Positions 61,662 to 64,000 of a DNA stretch of 64,000 bases are shown here, piece by piece. Every line of letters starts with the position of its first letter. Position 1 is the stretch's first letter. The notes beneath the pieces were generated by a model that was not told the DNA's origin, did not search any database, and saw only the letters and a program-made list of their open reading frames with translations. Source of the DNA: Comamonas sp. KCTC 72670. GTDB taxonomy: Bacteria; Myxococcota; Myxococcia; Myxococcales; Myxococcaceae. The stretch spans positions 1 to 64,000 of the forward strand of contig BNCN01000003.1 of the NCBI GenBank assembly GCA_014656495.1, written 5' to 3'. The position numbers and the translations under genes were made by a program.

Positions 61662-62564
61662 TCACGCCCGAGGATGCGCGGAGTCGTAGACCTGCTGGAG
61701 CTGCTCCCACGTCACCTGCGTATACCGCTGCGTGGTGGACAGGCTCGAGTGGCCCAGCAGCTCCTGGATGCTGCGGATGTCCGCGCCGCCGCCCAGCAGG
61801 TGCGTGGCGAAGGAGTGACGCATGGCGTGCGGGCTCACCTTCCGCGTCAGCGCGCACTTGAGCACGTACGTGTCCAGGTGCCGCGCGATGCTCCGCGGTG
61901 TCAGCCGCCCACCCCGGAAGTTGAGGAACATCGCCTCCGGCGCCTGGTCCTTGCGAATCACAGCCAGCAGCTCTCCCCGTCGCGCGAGGTACGCCTCCAG
62001 CGCGCGGATGGACTGCGCATTCACAGGCACGAGCCGCTCCTTGCTGCCCTTGCCCATCACCCGGACGATGCGCCCGCTCCGGTCGATGTCCAACAGGTCC
62101 AGGCCACACAGCTCGCTGATACGCAGGCCGCCGCCGTAGAGCAGCTCCAGAATCGCCTTGTCCCGCAGCCCGAGCACCGTCTTCACGTCGGGCATGTCCA
62201 GGATGGCGAAGACCTCCTCCACCGGCAGCACCTTGGGCAGCGCCTTGGGCAGCTTCGGGCTCTTCACCAGCTTCGCGGGGCTCGCGGGCAACAACTTCTG
62301 CCGCACCAGGTACTTGTAGAAGGACTTGATGCTGGCCAGCCGCCGAGCCCGGCTCGCGGGCGCGTGGTCCGTGCTCAACGTGCCCAGGTAGCCGCGAATC
62401 GCCGCGTGCGTCCCGGACAGGAGCGACAGCTTCATCCGCTCCACCAGGTACCGCTCGAAGTCGACGAGGTCGATGAGGTAGTTGCGCACCGTGTGCGGGG
62501 ACGAGCCCTTCTCATCCTCCAGGTGGGCGCGGAACTTCTCCAGCAGCGGCGACAGGCTCGTCAT
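61662..62564 (-). CDS. xerC: Tyrosine recombinase XerC
   Basis: A 300-residue site-specific recombinase. The N-terminal SAM-like DNA-binding domain has SPHTVRNYLIDLVDFERYLV. The catalytic set is complete: Arg in LLYGGGLRISELCGL, Lys in MGKGSKERLVPV, HAMRHSFATHLLGGGADIR (HxxR) and the tyrosine in LGHSSLSTTQRYTQV. Size and order fit XerC, which resolves chromosome dimers at dif, rather than a phage integrase. No dif-like site was searched for beyond inspection by eye. Confidence 0.92.
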   Translation of the reverse strand: MTSLSPLLEKFRAHLEDEKGSSPHTVRNYLIDLVDFERYLVERMKLSLLSGTHAAIRGYLGTLSTDHAPASRARRLASIKSFYKYLVRQKLLPASPAKLVKSPKLPKALPKVLPVEEVFAILDMPDVKTVLGLRDKAILELLYGGGLRISELCGLDLLDIDRSGRIVRVMGKGSKERLVPVNAQSIRALEAYLARRGELLAVIRKDQAPEAMFLNFRGGRLTPRSIARHLDTYVLKCALTRKVSPHAMRHSFATHLLGGGADIRSIQELLGHSSLSTTQRYTQVTWEQLQQVYDSAHPRA

Positions 62565-62613
62565 GGAGACGAGCCTACGGGCCGGAGATTTCCTGGCAAG
62601 ATTCGCGGTGACC

Positions 62614-64000
62614 CTACGGCGCCTTGGCAGGCGCCACGGCGGGCACGATGACCGCGGGAACCTGCTCGGCCTGCGACGGAAGCACCGCCAGACAGGTATC
62701 CGGGGACAGCCAGCCCGCGTGGCAGAACCACGTCAGCAGCGGAATCCGGACCTGCCAGAGCAGCACGAAAATCACCGCGAGCGTGACGGCGAGCTTCGTC
62801 CAGCCCGACGCACCCTCCGCCTCGTCGTCGCCCTGCTGACGGGCCAGCGCCGAGCGCACCATGTCCAGCCGGTCCACGCGCGCGTGCGACGGCAGCTTCG
62901 GGCGGCGCGTCACCAGCGAGGACAGCTCCGGCGTCAGCATCAGCCGGTCATTCAGCGCCCAGCCGGAGCCCTCCAGCAGCAGCGCCAGGTTGCGCCGGCG
63001 CAGCTTCAACCAGCCCAGCAGGCCCGCGGGCGCCATCACCACGATGGCAATCAACGTCGCGGCGGAGATGAGGTCCACCAGCGTCAGCGACTTCACCTGC
63101 GACATGATGAACGCGAAGGACGAGCCCAGGGCCGCGGCGGCGACACCACCGGCCGCCACGATTCCCGCGAGCCCCGCCCCACCACCCGATGCCGCCGGGG
63201 CCGGAGCAGCGGCGGCGGGAGGCGCCACCGAGGGCGCGTTCGCCGCGTTCGTGTAGCCCGTCTCCAGCGTCGTATCGAAGGTCTTCTCCCCCGCGGACGC
63301 CAGCCCCTCCACCTTCTTGGTGATGAAGTCGCCGATGCGCGCGAAGGGCATGGTCATCGCCTCCCACAGCGACACGGGCTGGCGGACCACGTGCGTCACC
63401 GTGGCATCACTTTCAACGCCGTCCACGTCGTAGAACACGCCCCGCTTGCCCACCGTGAGGTCCGTGCTCCGCCCGCTCGTCACTGGCACCGCCACTTCGT
63501 AGCCCGGCGTGCCGTCCTTCGGCGCCACCTGGACGTAGAGGATGCACGTCGTCCCCGTGGCCGTCAGCGCGGAGTGCGCGGCCCGGTTCGTCACCAGCAC
63601 CGACAGCGTGTACTTGCGCCCGCCCAGGATGAGCGTGCCCTTCTCCACCAGCGCCAGGCTCTTCGGCATGTAGAGGTTGGGCATGCTGATGAAGTTGTTG
63701 GCGAACTGCAGCAGCCAGCGCTGGTAGAGCACCAACCGCTCCAGCTCCACGATGGCGTCCAGCGTGGGCTTGAGCGCGAGGTCCGCCGCGCTCGCCGCGT
63801 CGATGGCGTCCAGGTCCGCGTCGGACACGTTGGGGAACGTGTCCATCAGCTTGCGCACCGGGTTCGCGTCATGCGTCGCCTGCCACGCCAGCACGCCGTC
63901 CGCCTTCGCGAGCAGCTCACGCCAGGCCGAGTCCGTCAGCCGCTGCGTATCCCCCGTCATCGGCGTGGCGACGTCCTTCCGGAACGCCTCCAGCAGCTCG
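62614..64000 (-). CDS. Large membrane-associated protein, C-terminal part (start beyond right edge)
   Basis: The reading frame is open to position 64000, so the first methionine visible (63960) is probably internal. About 461 codons are seen. The soluble first part has LVLYQRWLLQFANNFISMPN and LVEKGTLILGGRKYTLSVLV with a beta-rich character. An Ala/Pro/Gly-rich linker and two hydrophobic regions (LVDLISAATLIAIVVMAPAG, TKLAVTLAVIFVLLWQVRI) precede an Ala/Pro/Val-rich end. No family was recognised. It is 50 bp upstream of xerC on the same strand. Confidence 0.7.
   Translation of the reverse strand, partial: ELLEAFRKDVATPMTGDTQRLTDSAWRELLAKADGVLAWQATHDANPVRKLMDTFPNVSDADLDAIDAASAADLALKPTLDAIVELERLVLYQRWLLQFANNFISMPNLYMPKSLALVEKGTLILGGRKYTLSVLVTNRAAHSALTATGTTCILYVQVAPKDGTPGYEVAVPVTSGRSTDLTVGKRGVFYDVDGVESDATVTHVVRQPVSLWEAMTMPFARIGDFITKKVEGLASAGEKTFDTTLETGYTNAANAPSVAPPAAAAPAPAASGGGAGLAGIVAAGGVAAAALGSSFAFIMSQVKSLTLVDLISAATLIAIVVMAPAGLLGWLKLRRRNLALLLEGSGWALNDRLMLTPELSSLVTRRPKLPSHARVDRLDMVRSALARQQGDDEAEGASGWTKLAVTLAVIFVLLWQVRIPLLTWFCHAGWLSPDTCLAVLPSQAEQVPAVIVPAVAPAKAP

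Noticed and set aside
61662-62564. xerC as a phage or integron integrase marking a mobile element
   Set aside because: The protein has XerC length and motif order, and there are no phage genes, att repeats or a tRNA target next to it.

Overview
The window is chromosomal DNA of a delta-proteobacterium, almost certainly a Myxococcus-like member of the Myxococcaceae. The evidence is a G+C content near 70% with strongly G/C-biased third codon positions, densely packed genes on both strands, and a DUF2378 protein, a paralogue family known essentially from myxobacteria. Other typical signs are many lipoproteins and low-complexity exported proteins, and several Hsp70/J-domain proteins. No phage, insertion sequence, CRISPR array, rRNA gene or replication origin is visible. 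No stretch of 300 bases lacks a gene.

Layout. 0-5 kb (mostly minus strand): rimK, a small secreted protein and rlmB, then a promoter and four tRNA genes (Thr-Tyr-Gly-Thr) leading into tuf, the same order as the E. coli tufB operon. A VWA lipoprotein and a DsrE-like protein follow. 5-13.3 kb: HEAT-repeat protein, HAD phosphatase, a protein with a long low-complexity tail, the helicase HrpB, a GNAT acetyltransferase and two unassigned proteins. 13.3-16.6 kb: ferredoxin, aspartate-semialdehyde dehydrogenase, rhodanese and an acyl-CoA dehydrogenase, then tRNA-Cys. 16.9-23.1 kb (envelope): a beta-helix lipoprotein divergent from a SpoIID-type lipoprotein, a TonB-like protein and a cation diffusion facilitator. 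23.2-29 kb: gcvTHP divergent from metF, a one-carbon block. 29.3-31.5 kb: DUF2378 protein and a membrane histidine kinase converging on one CTAG.

31.7-36.6 kb is the most unusual region. A predicted promoter is followed by an SdpA-like protein, an SdpB/HTTM membrane protein, an exported 79-residue Tyr/Ile/Glu-rich peptide, a strong hairpin and a large multi-module surface protein. By analogy with sdpABC of Bacillus this is a candidate peptide-maturation cassette with a new peptide. 36.6-43.2 kb: ADP-ribosylglycohydrolase, methyltransferase, folD, a TerB/J-domain membrane protein, an Smr protein, an adenosine-deaminase-family enzyme with altered substrate residues, and pyrD. 43.3-48.3 kb: DUF4097 protein, a glycosyltransferase plus O-antigen-polymerase pair, and a DUF6178-like protein.

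48.4-52.8 kb: the GTPase EngB, a tetraheme cytochrome, a small exported protein, coaE, an extended SDR and a HadA/HadB-like MaoC pair. 52.8-56.9 kb: a tightly coupled J-domain/TPR, Hsp70 and TPR operon. 57-60.2 kb: hslV-hslU-argD. 60.3-64 kb: a small membrane protein, two lower-G+C orphan immunity-type genes (DUF4265 and Imm21-like), xerC and the end of a large membrane protein that runs off the right edge.

Product names for well-known families rest on motifs read by eye. No database search was possible, so names of obscure DUF families are recollection-based and carry lower confidence.
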